Counted from the stretch's first letter, positions 1 through 5,786 are shown. The stretch: DNA of 6,964 bases from CBDVBD01 sp965372135 (GCA_965372135.1 CBDVBD010000164.1:1-6964); one strand, 5' to 3'. The notes: generated from the sequence alone by a model not told the origin. Made by a program: numbers and translations.

Positions 1-1756
1 CCAGGTAAACTACCTTTGGTCGTTTCTTTCCCTCCTGAACATCCGCTAATTTCAACCCACCACCCTTTGCCGGTTCCCCGCCGGGCAGCATTTCCGGAAA
101 CACGCCCATTTCAATCGCACCGCGGGCATTGGCATCAAAATACAACGGGATAATATTGATATTCTTGTGTCCCGATAACGAAAACAACCCATCGACCAAC
201 GCCTTATTATCCCCGTAATGAAACACCTGGGGTCCCACAATCACCGTGACATCATCAGCGCTCGCCAATGTTTGGGCAGCTTGCTTCAACCGATCCTTAT
301 CCACCGATGCTTTATTAGCGGCTCCGGTAAAACTAACCTTCCCGTCGGCAATAAATCCTGCCACTGCTTTCAACAATTGTCCTTCGGTTCCGGGATTTGC
401 TTGCAGCCAGTCGTCCGTGTACCGCGCTAAGTTACTGTCTCTGGCATCAATGGTTACTAACTTCGCTCCTCGATCAAGTGCTCGCCTTACCTGCACCCCC
501 ACCACCGAAAAATCAAAACGACTGTCCAACCCCACCGCCAAAATCGCATCGGATTTCTCAATATCCTTAATCGACACCGGCATGGTAAACAACTGCGACC
601 ACAGCCCAATTCCACCCCCCATAGAAATCCGAGCCGTGGAATCGATACCGTTGCACCCCAAACATTCCCGCACGAATTTCTGTGCCGCAAACAGGCTTTC
701 ATTGGTCAAATCCGGCGACACCAACATCAAAAACTCGCCCGGTTTGATACCCTTTAATTTCCCCCCCACCGTTTCCAACGCTTCTTCCCAAGCCACCTCC
801 CTGAAATACTTACCTTTTTGCAACATCGGACGCTTGGCGCGCTCGAAATGATGCGTCATTTCCGGCATACAGAACCGTCCACGCACACACAACTGCCCAT
901 CATTGATTTCCGGGTCAAGGTTCGCCTTTATTTTCGACAACCTGCCGTTCTTGTAATACAGCTCCACTTGACACCCCAAACTGCAAAACGGACAGGTAGA
1001 AACCAGGGTCCCATCCGGCTTTCCATCCCATTTCGACGCTTTATCCGCTAACGCACCCGTGGGACACACATCCACACAGGCGCCGCAGAATTCACACCCC
1101 GCTTCCACATGTGTCCTCCCAAACGCCGGTCCGATTTTCGCCTTGGGACCGCGATAGGTAAACGCTAACACCCCATTCCCGCGCACTTCCTGGCACATCC
1201 GCACACACCTGCCGCACAGGATACAGATATTGTAATCCCGGTCGTAAAACGGATCTTCGTGTTCCGCCTCATACCCGTGATAGTAGATAGGATAATCGAT
1301 ATCCGTGATCTCCAACGCTTCCACCACGTCCTGAAGTTCACACTCTAAGTCGTTGGGACAGAACCGGCAGCCGGTGGTCACGCCTGCCTTACGAATCGTC
1401 CCCTGATAATCCTTGCACGCCTGACTTTCGTCACATATCAGGCAGCTTGCCGGGTGTTCGCTTAGGATAAGTTTCAGGATTTCCCGCCTGAGTTCCTTAA
1501 GCATCACCGTGTCCGTCAGGACTTTCAACCCTTCCTGCCCCATAGTGTTGCATGCCAACGGATACCCCCGCATCCCTTCGATCTCCACCATGCACATCCG
1601 GCACCCGCCAAACGGCGACAAATCCTTATGGGAACACAATGAGGGAATATAGATATCATTCAATTCCGCTGCACGCAGTACCGAAACCCCTTCCGGAAAC
1701 GAATACTTCCGGTGGTTAATCTCCATTTTCAACGTTGTTGGTTCTTTTAATGCCAT
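1..1756 (-). CDS. nuoG: NuoG-like / formate dehydrogenase alpha-like Fe-S molybdopterin-fold subunit (3' end missing)
   Basis: About 585 codons are open from an ATG at 1756 to the left edge with no stop; NuoG/FdhA proteins usually have 800-900 residues, so roughly a third is missing. Visible in order: a 2Fe-2S domain (C41, C52, C55, C69); a His/Cys 4Fe-4S region (H101, C105, C108, C114, then C130, C133, C139 followed by ELQD); two ferredoxin clusters (C178/181/184/188 and C221/224/227/231); a Mo/4Fe-4S domain (C255, C258, C262, C290); and the start of the molybdopterin-oxidoreductase fold. Where formate dehydrogenases have the metal-binding Cys/Sec (ARLCH-like), this protein has ARISM, with serine at 378, so formate chemistry is doubtful. 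The product probably docks with the NuoE/NuoF proteins encoded upstream and passes electrons in the cytoplasm; no signal peptide is seen. The ribosome site is weak (AGG about 8 bases from ATG). The family call is firm; the substrate is unknown. Confidence 0.9.
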   Translation of the reverse strand, partial: MALKEPTTLKMEINHRKYSFPEGVSVLRAAELNDIYIPSLCSHKDLSPFGGCRMCMVEIEGMRGYPLACNTMGQEGLKVLTDTVMLKELRREILKLILSEHPASCLICDESQACKDYQGTIRKAGVTTGCRFCPNDLECELQDVVEALEITDIDYPIYYHGYEAEHEDPFYDRDYNICILCGRCVRMCQEVRGNGVLAFTYRGPKAKIGPAFGRTHVEAGCEFCGACVDVCPTGALADKASKWDGKPDGTLVSTCPFCSLGCQVELYYKNGRLSKIKANLDPEINDGQLCVRGRFCMPEMTHHFERAKRPMLQKGKYFREVAWEEALETVGGKLKGIKPGEFLMLVSPDLTNESLFAAQKFVRECLGCNGIDSTARISMGGGIGLWSQLFTMPVSIKDIEKSDAILAVGLDSRFDFSVVGVQVRRALDRGAKLVTIDARDSNLARYTDDWLQANPGTEGQLLKAVAGFIADGKVSFTGAANKASVDKDRLKQAAQTLASADDVTVIVGPQVFHYGDNKALVDGLFSLSGHKNINIIPLYFDANARGAIEMGVFPEMLPGGEPAKGGGLKLADVQEGKKRPKVVYL

Positions 1757-1832
1757 GTCCTAACCTGAAACTTTTCCAATTATCTTTTTATGCTTTCCTG
1801 CTAAATATCCTTTTTTTCTCTCCCCTGTCTTG

Positions 1833-1848
1833 TCCGCCTACTGGCGAA
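1833..1848. repeat. Dispersed hairpin repeat, copy 1 (imperfect)
   Basis: The arms are TCCGCC (1833-1838) and GGCGAA (1843-1848) around a 4-base loop, with one mismatch in the stem. It is preceded by CTTG, like the other copies, and followed directly by an AT-rich tandem array. Confidence 0.7.
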
Positions 1849-1873
1849 TTTTGAATTTTGAGTTTTGAATTTG
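1846..1873. repeat. 7-bp AT-rich tandem array (four units)
   Basis: Four consecutive 7-base units read GAATTTT, GAATTTT, GAGTTTT and GAATTTG. The array overlaps the right arm of hairpin copy 1. A related tail (GGAATTTTGAATTTG) follows a hairpin near 5855, so the AT-rich tail may be part of the same mobile or amplified unit. Confidence 0.65.
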
Positions 1874-1904
1874 TTTAGAGTTTCGGAATTCGAATTTTTA
1901 CGTG

Positions 1905-1920
1905 TCCGCCGACTGGCGGA
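1905..1920. repeat. Dispersed hairpin repeat, copy 2
   Basis: A perfect 6 bp stem, TCCGCC (1905-1910) and GGCGGA (1915-1920), surrounds a GACT loop. It begins 12 bases after the nuoF stop codon in the direction of transcription. No U-tract follows, so it is not a standard intrinsic terminator; it could affect mRNA stability. Confidence 0.75.
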
Positions 1921-1932
1921 TTGCCAACTTCT

Positions 1933-3804
1933 TTATGATTCAATCATAATCGCATCACCCGCCACCGCATCGAACCGGCAGATTTCATAGCACGACCGGC
2001 ACTTGATACACTTATCTTGGTCCAGGTTATGCGGTTCCGACCGGGGACCGGTGATAGCACCGGTGGGGCATACATTGACACACCGCTGGCAGCCGGTGCA
2101 TTTATCGTCGATAATTCGATAAATCACCAACTCCTTACACACCGCCGCCGGACAGCGCTTATCCTTAATATGCGCAATGAATTCCCCTCGGAAATACTTC
2201 AATGTGGACAGAGCCGGATTGGGCGCGGTACCGCCCAATTGGCACAACGACCCGGCTTTAATCGTCTCAGACAGCTTCTCCAGTTTTTCCAGGTCGGACA
2301 GCTCGGATTTCCCTTCGCATATCCTTTCCAGAATATCCACCAAATGCCTGGTTCCCACCCGGCACGGTACGCATTTCCCACACGATTCCTGCTGGGTAAA
2401 GGTCATAAAATACTTCGCCATATCCACGATACACGTATCCTCGTCCACCACGATCAACCCGCCGGAACCCATAATGGAACCCGCTTCAGCTAAGTTTTCA
2501 TAATCGATGGGGATATCCAAGAACTCTTCCGACAAACACCCACCGGATGGACCGCCACTTTGCACCGCCTTGAACGGCTTTCGAGTACCTCCACCGATAT
2601 CGAACACCACTTCCCGAAGCGTAATCCCCAACGGCACTTCGATCAATCCGGTACGCCGCACCTTCCCCACCAACGAAAACGTCTTAGTCCCCTTGCTGGT
2701 CGATGTACCATAACTCGCATACCATTCTGCACCATTCCGAATAATGTTAGGCAAATTCCCCAACGTTTCCACATTATTGATAATGGTGGGCTTTCCCCAC
2801 AATCCTTCCACCGCTGGAAACGGCGGACGCGAACGCGGCATCCCGCGCTTCCCTTCAATCGATGCGGTCAATGCAGTTTCCTCACCGCACACAAACGCCC
2901 CCGCCCCTTCCTTGATCTTGATGTCGAAACTGAAATCCGAACCTAAGATATTATCACCCAAAAGTCCCAAATCCCGCATCTGACCAATCGCTTTCTTCAA
3001 ACGCTTTATCGCCAACGGATATTCTGCACGTATATACACATACCCCTGCGACGCCCCGATGGCATAAGCGGCAATCAGCATCCCTTCCAACACCGCATGA
3101 GGATCCCCTTCGATCAACGAACGATCCATAAATGCCCCCGGGTCGCCCTCGTCGGCGTTGCAGATCAAATACCGTTGATCGGAATCGGTCCCTCGGCAAA
3201 TCTGCCATTTCTTCCAGGTAGGAAATCCAGCCCCTCCCCGACCCCGAATCCCGGATTCCTTAATCTCGTCAATCACCGCCTGATAAGGCATTTCCAAGCA
3301 TTGCTCGAGTCCTTTATACCCATCCCGCGCCAAATAATCATCGATCTCGTCAGGATCGATAATCCCGCAGTTTCTGAGGACAATCCGCACCTGAGGCTTC
3401 AGCATAGGCATATCAAAAAACTTGGGAACATCCTCAATGTCCTCATCCCCATAATGCCCGGCAAGGCGGAATTTCGGGATCTCCTTATCCTTGAAAAACC
3501 CATCCAGTATTTGCGGAACGTGCTTTTCTTCCACGTTGGAATAGCTTACCCGCGGTTTTCCCGGCATCTGGACGTCCATCAGCGGTTCCAAATAACACGG
3601 ACCCACACACCCGACTTGGATGATGCGTGCCTTGATTTTCTTCTTCTTTAGATAACCTTCCACCGCCTTTTGGGTATCACCGGCACCCGCTGCCAGTCCA
3701 CACGATCCAGCCCCAAAATAAATGATCGGAATCGGACTATTCTGACGGTCGTTGAACTTCTTAATCGCCTGTTTGCGCCGTTTTTCAATCGCTGTCGTAT
3801 TCAT
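1933..3804 (-). CDS. nuoF: NuoF / HydB-HndC-type NADH- and FMN-binding Fe-S subunit
   Basis: This 623-residue flavoprotein subunit oxidises or reduces NAD(H) at FMN. In order: an N-terminal thioredoxin-like 2Fe-2S domain (C35, C66, C70; the usual fourth cysteine is not apparent); the NuoF core with the FMN/NADH motifs GRGGAGFPT (188-196), NADEGDPGAF (216-225) and GAGAFVCGEETAL (300-312); an SLBB-like part; the N3-type 4Fe-4S site (C475, C478, C481, C521); and a C-terminal two-cluster ferredoxin domain (C569/572/575/579 and C599/602/605/609). Plain respiratory NuoF is about 430 residues and lacks both end domains; this layout is that of HydB/HndC in bifurcating or NADP-reducing hydrogenases and formate dehydrogenases. 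The start overlaps nuoE by 20 bases, and an AGGGG site lies 7 bases before the ATG. The family is certain; bifurcation is inferred from architecture. Confidence 0.96.
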   Translation of the reverse strand: MNTTAIEKRRKQAIKKFNDRQNSPIPIIYFGAGSCGLAAGAGDTQKAVEGYLKKKKIKARIIQVGCVGPCYLEPLMDVQMPGKPRVSYSNVEEKHVPQILDGFFKDKEIPKFRLAGHYGDEDIEDVPKFFDMPMLKPQVRIVLRNCGIIDPDEIDDYLARDGYKGLEQCLEMPYQAVIDEIKESGIRGRGGAGFPTWKKWQICRGTDSDQRYLICNADEGDPGAFMDRSLIEGDPHAVLEGMLIAAYAIGASQGYVYIRAEYPLAIKRLKKAIGQMRDLGLLGDNILGSDFSFDIKIKEGAGAFVCGEETALTASIEGKRGMPRSRPPFPAVEGLWGKPTIINNVETLGNLPNIIRNGAEWYASYGTSTSKGTKTFSLVGKVRRTGLIEVPLGITLREVVFDIGGGTRKPFKAVQSGGPSGGCLSEEFLDIPIDYENLAEAGSIMGSGGLIVVDEDTCIVDMAKYFMTFTQQESCGKCVPCRVGTRHLVDILERICEGKSELSDLEKLEKLSETIKAGSLCQLGGTAPNPALSTLKYFRGEFIAHIKDKRCPAAVCKELVIYRIIDDKCTGCQRCVNVCPTGAITGPRSEPHNLDQDKCIKCRSCYEICRFDAVAGDAIMIES

Positions 3805-4243
3805 CCAGGATCCCCTGTATCTTTAAGACCGACATTTGACTATAGGTTTTATCATCCACCATCACCACCGGTGCCAATGCACAGCACCCCAAACACATCA
3901 CCCGGTCGATATCGAACTTTCCGTCTTCGGTGGTCTCACCGGTTTCCACCTCCAAATGCAGCTTGGCGGTTTCCAATATCTGCTCACCTCCTTGCACATG
4001 ACAAGCGGTACCCAAACACACCTTGATATGGTGTTCTCCGGGCGGATGGAAACGAAATTGCGCATAAAATGTCGCCACCCCGTAGATTTCGTTTTCCGAT
4101 ATCTTCAGCCACCGCGAAATCTTACTGATGGTTTCCGGCTGTAAATAACCGTACGCTTCCTGGGTACGCTGCAACACGGGGATTAAATCCCCTTGTTCTC
4201 CCTTAAATTCCTGCATCAGTGCTGAAACAGCTTCCTTGGACAT
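3785..4243 (-). CDS. nuoE: NuoE / HydC-HndA-type thioredoxin-like 2Fe-2S subunit
   Basis: This 152-residue protein is the small 2Fe-2S partner of NuoF. An N-terminal helical part (about 1-65, with the family-typical IYGVATFYAQF stretch at 53-63) precedes a thioredoxin-like domain with all four cluster cysteines: C76 and C81 (CLGTAC), C117 and C121 (CLGCC). The length is normal for the family. A good ribosome site, AGGAAGG, lies 9 bases before the ATG. The last 20 bases overlap the start of nuoF in another frame, which suggests translational coupling and equal amounts of the two subunits. In the known complexes this cluster sits close to the FMN of NuoF. It is soluble and cytoplasmic, with no signal peptide. 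Confidence 0.96.
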   Translation of the reverse strand: MSKEAVSALMQEFKGEQGDLIPVLQRTQEAYGYLQPETISKISRWLKISENEIYGVATFYAQFRFHPPGEHHIKVCLGTACHVQGGEQILETAKLHLEVETGETTEDGKFDIDRVMCLGCCALAPVVMVDDKTYSQMSVLKIQGILDEYDSD

Positions 4244-4309
4244 GGTGTTATGCCTTCCTATATCGCTGCCTTCGACTCTGTTGATTGTTGTATGTTACAT
4301 CGGGTCTTG

Positions 4310-4325
4310 TCCCGAATGGTCGGGA
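4310..4325. repeat. Hairpin TCCCGA/TCGGGA, possible divergent relative of the repeat family
   Basis: A perfect 6 bp stem, TCCCGA (4310-4315) and TCGGGA (4320-4325), surrounds an ATGG loop. It is preceded by CTTG (4306-4309) and has the same stem length and loop size as the TCCGCC/GGCGGA copies, but with different stem bases that still pair. Kinship to that family is an inference. Confidence 0.5.
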
Positions 4326-4361
4326 TGTGACTTTATGCTTTTCAACTTCCCCCCCGGCTTG

Positions 4362-4377
4362 TCCGTCAACCGGCGGA
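4362..4377. repeat. Dispersed hairpin repeat, copy 3
   Basis: The arms are TCCGTC (4362-4367) and GGCGGA (4372-4377) around an AACC loop, pairing fully if one G-T wobble is allowed. It is flanked by CTTG on the left and TTTCT on the right. Confidence 0.7.
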
Positions 4378-4433
4378 TTTCTAACATCTTTACGTGCTCT
4401 GGGTTACTGGTTACTCGCGTTGTCTTCCAACCT

Positions 4434-4467
4434 CCCCCCCGGTTCCCGGGGGGGAATAAAGGGGGGG
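4434..4467. repeat. G/C-rich hairpin followed by a second run of seven G
   Basis: Seven C plus GG (4434-4442) pair perfectly with CC plus seven G (4446-4454) around a 3-base TTC loop, a 9 bp stem. After AATAAA, a second run of seven G follows (4461-4467). It lies between the DRTGG gene and nuoE. There is no U-tract after the stem on the minus strand, so it is not a classic terminator. It may pause polymerase or, in the G-rich strand, form a quadruplex; both are inferences. Confidence 0.7.
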
Positions 4468-4475
4468 CACTTGCA

Positions 4476-4507
4476 AACTTTCCAACTTTCTAACTTTTCA
4501 ACTTTTC
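4476..4507. repeat. 8-bp tandem array (four units)
   Basis: Four contiguous 8-base units read AACTTTCC, AACTTTCT, AACTTTTC and AACTTTTC, filling exactly 32 bases. The array is non-coding and lies 47 bases downstream of the DRTGG gene stop codon on the transcribed strand. Confidence 0.75.
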
Positions 4508-4554
4508 CCCTACTGTCATGTATCTTCACTTGGCAGTATGGTTTGTGTCATTGC

Positions 4555-4881
4555 TTACCGCAGCCCCAATTCATAAATCTTCTTCGCCAATGTCCAGGTG
4601 TCGCCGTCAAACCCGAGCAATCCAATTCCAGCCTTGTTGGCAAGAGCTACCACATCGTCCGCAGGCTTTTTATCCCGGGAAAACACGATACCAGCCACAT
4701 CCACCAAATTCGCCGCCGCAATCAGATTCTTATGAGTCTGCAATGTCACTAAGAGATTCCCGGCTTTGGTGCCGATGATGTCACTCACCATATCGGAAAT
4801 ATAGACCCCCTCGATCTCCTTGTCTTCATACTGGTTAAAAACCGTAAGTCCGGCTTTCTCAGCAAGTTCGGAAACTTTCAT
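4555..4881 (-). CDS. Small DRTGG-domain protein
   Basis: This 108-residue protein consists of almost nothing but a DRTGG-type domain, the fold named after the N-terminal part of some HPr-kinase-like and phosphotransacetylase proteins. The middle (about 26-58) has the pattern seen in stand-alone members: a hydrophobic strand ending in LVTLQTHKNLIAAANL, then VDVAGIVFS and a C-terminal helix. A literal DRTGG motif is absent, which is usual for these short versions. From general knowledge, such genes often sit beside hydrogenase or NuoE/F-like clusters in anaerobes, and a regulatory or assembly role is suspected, not proven. I chose the ATG at 4881, which has AAAGGCGA just upstream, over an in-frame TTG at 4905 with no clear ribosome site. 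It begins 49 bases after the stop of the Cys-rich gene. Soluble, no signal peptide. Confidence 0.8.
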   Translation of the reverse strand: MKVSELAEKAGLTVFNQYEDKEIEGVYISDMVSDIIGTKAGNLLVTLQTHKNLIAAANLVDVAGIVFSRDKKPADDVVALANKAGIGLLGFDGDTWTLAKKIYELGLR

Positions 4882-4930
4882 TGCTTCGCCTTTCGTTATT
4901 TCCAAAATTCACTTTAATTTCTGAATAATA

Positions 4931-5461
4931 TTAGTAAAGGTCGGTCAATCCCACATCCGCCAGTACCACCCCATGGCAAGTATCCGGTGATTTCCGCAGA
5001 TTACAGGGAACTACCACGATTTTCTTGTTGGGATCATCCAATCCTTGGTTGAAATACTCGTTTAAAGCGGTGATTCCCTCATCGGAAATGCAGGCTTCGG
5101 TGGAATGAGTGGTATCGGCACACAACGCCGTATACACCCATCTCTTCCGATCCTCATCCTGCATTGCCACCTCGAAAACACCGCATTCGTTATCGCAGTT
5201 CATGCACAGCATCAATGCCATGACGTCTTCTAAGGCGATCACTTTGGAACACTTATCGCACTTCAAATCGAATTTCGATGCCTGGAAACCGCCCAGATGG
5301 CTCCAAAAATGTTCCCCCTCCCGGTAATCATCAATCGGAGGCACCGGCTCCTCGGAAAAAAAGGATATCCGATTCCGGCAGTGGAAACAACCTTCAATAA
5401 TCAGATAGCCGCTGCGTATATTACACATAGACCATCGGTGATCGCAAACTGCTTCACTCAT
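4931..5461 (-). CDS. Cysteine-rich protein of unknown function
   Basis: I do not recognise a named family. The 176-residue product has 13 cysteines. An N-terminal zinc-ribbon-like set has C6, H8, C13 and a CFHC pair (C25, C28). A second set has CDKC (C68, C71), CMNC (C86, C89) and C93. Four more are scattered (C114, C124, C153, C162). The paired CxxC spacing suggests one or two zinc or iron-sulfur sites; four-cluster ferredoxin spacing is absent. It is soluble, with no signal peptide or membrane segment, and the C-terminal third looks like an ordinary alpha/beta fold with a KKIVVVPC strand. A strong AGGAGAG site (5465-5471) fixes the ATG at 5461. It is the first gene after the predicted promoter and precedes the DRTGG gene and nuoEFG, so a role linked to that redox complex is likely but inferred. 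Confidence 0.85.
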   Translation of the reverse strand: MSEAVCDHRWSMCNIRSGYLIIEGCFHCRNRISFFSEEPVPPIDDYREGEHFWSHLGGFQASKFDLKCDKCSKVIALEDVMALMLCMNCDNECGVFEVAMQDEDRKRWVYTALCADTTHSTEACISDEGITALNEYFNQGLDDPNKKIVVVPCNLRKSPDTCHGVVLADVGLTDLY

Positions 5462-5464
5462 ATT

Positions 5465-5471
5465 CTCTCCT
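5465..5471 (-). promoter_or_regulatory. Ribosome binding site of the Cys-rich gene
   Basis: AGGAGAG on the minus strand lies three bases before the ATG at 5461, with the core GGAG five bases away. It is the strongest Shine-Dalgarno match in the window and supports this start. Confidence 0.8.
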
Positions 5472-5523
5472 GTACGGTTGGGATGCTTTAATGTGCAACT
5501 AAATGTTTACCAGTAGGTTATAA

Positions 5524-5539
5524 TGTGATATATATCTCA
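5524..5539. promoter_or_regulatory. Candidate CRP/FNR-family operator
   Basis: TGTGA, a 6-base TATATA spacer, then TCTCA; this differs from the CRP consensus (TGTGA-N6-TCACA) at one base. The core GATATATATC (5527-5536) is a perfect palindrome. It lies about 40 bases downstream of the predicted transcription start, where a bound regulator would most likely repress. One AT-rich match can arise by chance. Confidence 0.3.
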
Positions 5540-5577
5540 TTTGTTCGGAGGGCTTTGTGAAAAAAAGTCTATACTAA

Positions 5578-5606
5578 AATATAGAATAATTTTTTAATAT
5601 TGTCAA
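5578..5606 (-). promoter_or_regulatory. Sigma-70-type promoter for the redox gene cluster
   Basis: On the minus strand a perfect -35 box TTGACA (5601-5606) is followed by a 17-base AT-rich spacer and a -10 box TATATT (5578-5583), one base from consensus. Transcription would start near 5571, leaving a leader of about 110 bases before the Cys-rich gene. A small inverted repeat, CTATA and TATAG (5569-5584), overlaps the -10 box. Spacing and sequence are close to ideal, but promoter rules in this lineage are unknown; Bacteroidetes proper use a different -10/-33 pattern. Confidence 0.65.
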
Positions 5607-5720
5607 GGGAAATTATGACGCATGCAAAGCGATTCGTGAGGATTTCTGCGGCATTACGGCAGCATTCATATCACTTTTTATTATCCTAACCCCTGTCACT
5701 CTCCGGAAACCTTCACCATT

Positions 5721-5786
5721 TATCATCCCGCAACCTAACCTGTCATCCCGATCCCCTTCTGTCATCCTGAACGCAGTGAAGGATCT
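5721..5786. repeat. Dispersed 'GTCATCC' repeat with terminal dyad
   Basis: Three related units begin TATCATCCCG (5721), TGTCATCCCG (5741) and TGTCATCCTG (5760), about 20 bases apart. The last unit contains a dyad, ATCCT (5764-5768) and AGGAT (5780-5784), and ends in GAAGGATCT. Very similar sequences are, from general knowledge, scattered through many environmental genomes, where they give false ORFs containing SFTAFRMT-like peptides, as here on the minus strand. Confidence 0.7.

Larger units (their letters stand above)
1757..1932. other. Intergenic gap between nuoF and nuoG
   Basis: This 176 bp non-coding gap separates two genes that almost certainly belong to one complex. It holds two copies of the TCCGCC/GGCGGA hairpin repeat and a short 7 bp tandem array, listed separately. 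I see no convincing promoter or U-tract terminator on the minus strand, so readthrough from nuoF is the simplest reading. Confidence 0.7.
4244..4554. other. Intergenic gap upstream of nuoE, rich in repeats
   Basis: This 311 bp gap has no supportable gene. On the plus strand from left to right it contains a TCCCGA/TCGGGA hairpin (4310-4325), a TCCGCC-family hairpin (4362-4377), a G/C-rich hairpin with two runs of seven G (4434-4467) and an 8 bp tandem array (4476-4507). Short ORFs across it are low-complexity and unlike any protein. I see no clear promoter for nuoE here. Confidence 0.7.

Noticed and set aside
246..851. 201-residue plus-strand ORF
   Set aside because: It is antisense to the nuoG reading frame, which has complete Fe-S motifs across the same bases; the plus-strand product has low-complexity composition and no domain.
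1..1756. [FeFe]-hydrogenase catalytic subunit (HydA)
   Set aside because: The N-terminal Fe-S domains are shared with HydA, but the Mo/4Fe-4S cysteines and molybdopterin-fold sequence follow instead of H-cluster motifs.
1905..1920. Intrinsic terminator after nuoF
   Set aside because: The stem is only 6 bp and no U-tract follows on the transcribed strand; nuoG is expected to be co-transcribed.
2017..3651. Several plus-strand ORFs of 68-184 residues, including 3097-3651
   Set aside because: They are shadows of nuoF, whose 623-residue frame has every expected motif.
3670..4144. Plus-strand ORFs opposite nuoE and the nuoF start
   Set aside because: Antisense to well-supported genes; no recognisable domains or ribosome sites.
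4236..4778. Plus-strand ORFs over the 4244-4554 gap
   Set aside because: The translations follow homopolymer runs and tandem repeats and continue antisense into the DRTGG gene.
4882..4905. TTG start for the DRTGG gene at 4905
   Set aside because: The ATG at 4881 has a better ribosome site (AAAGGCGA) and gives an N-terminus (MKVSELAEKAGL) typical of the family.
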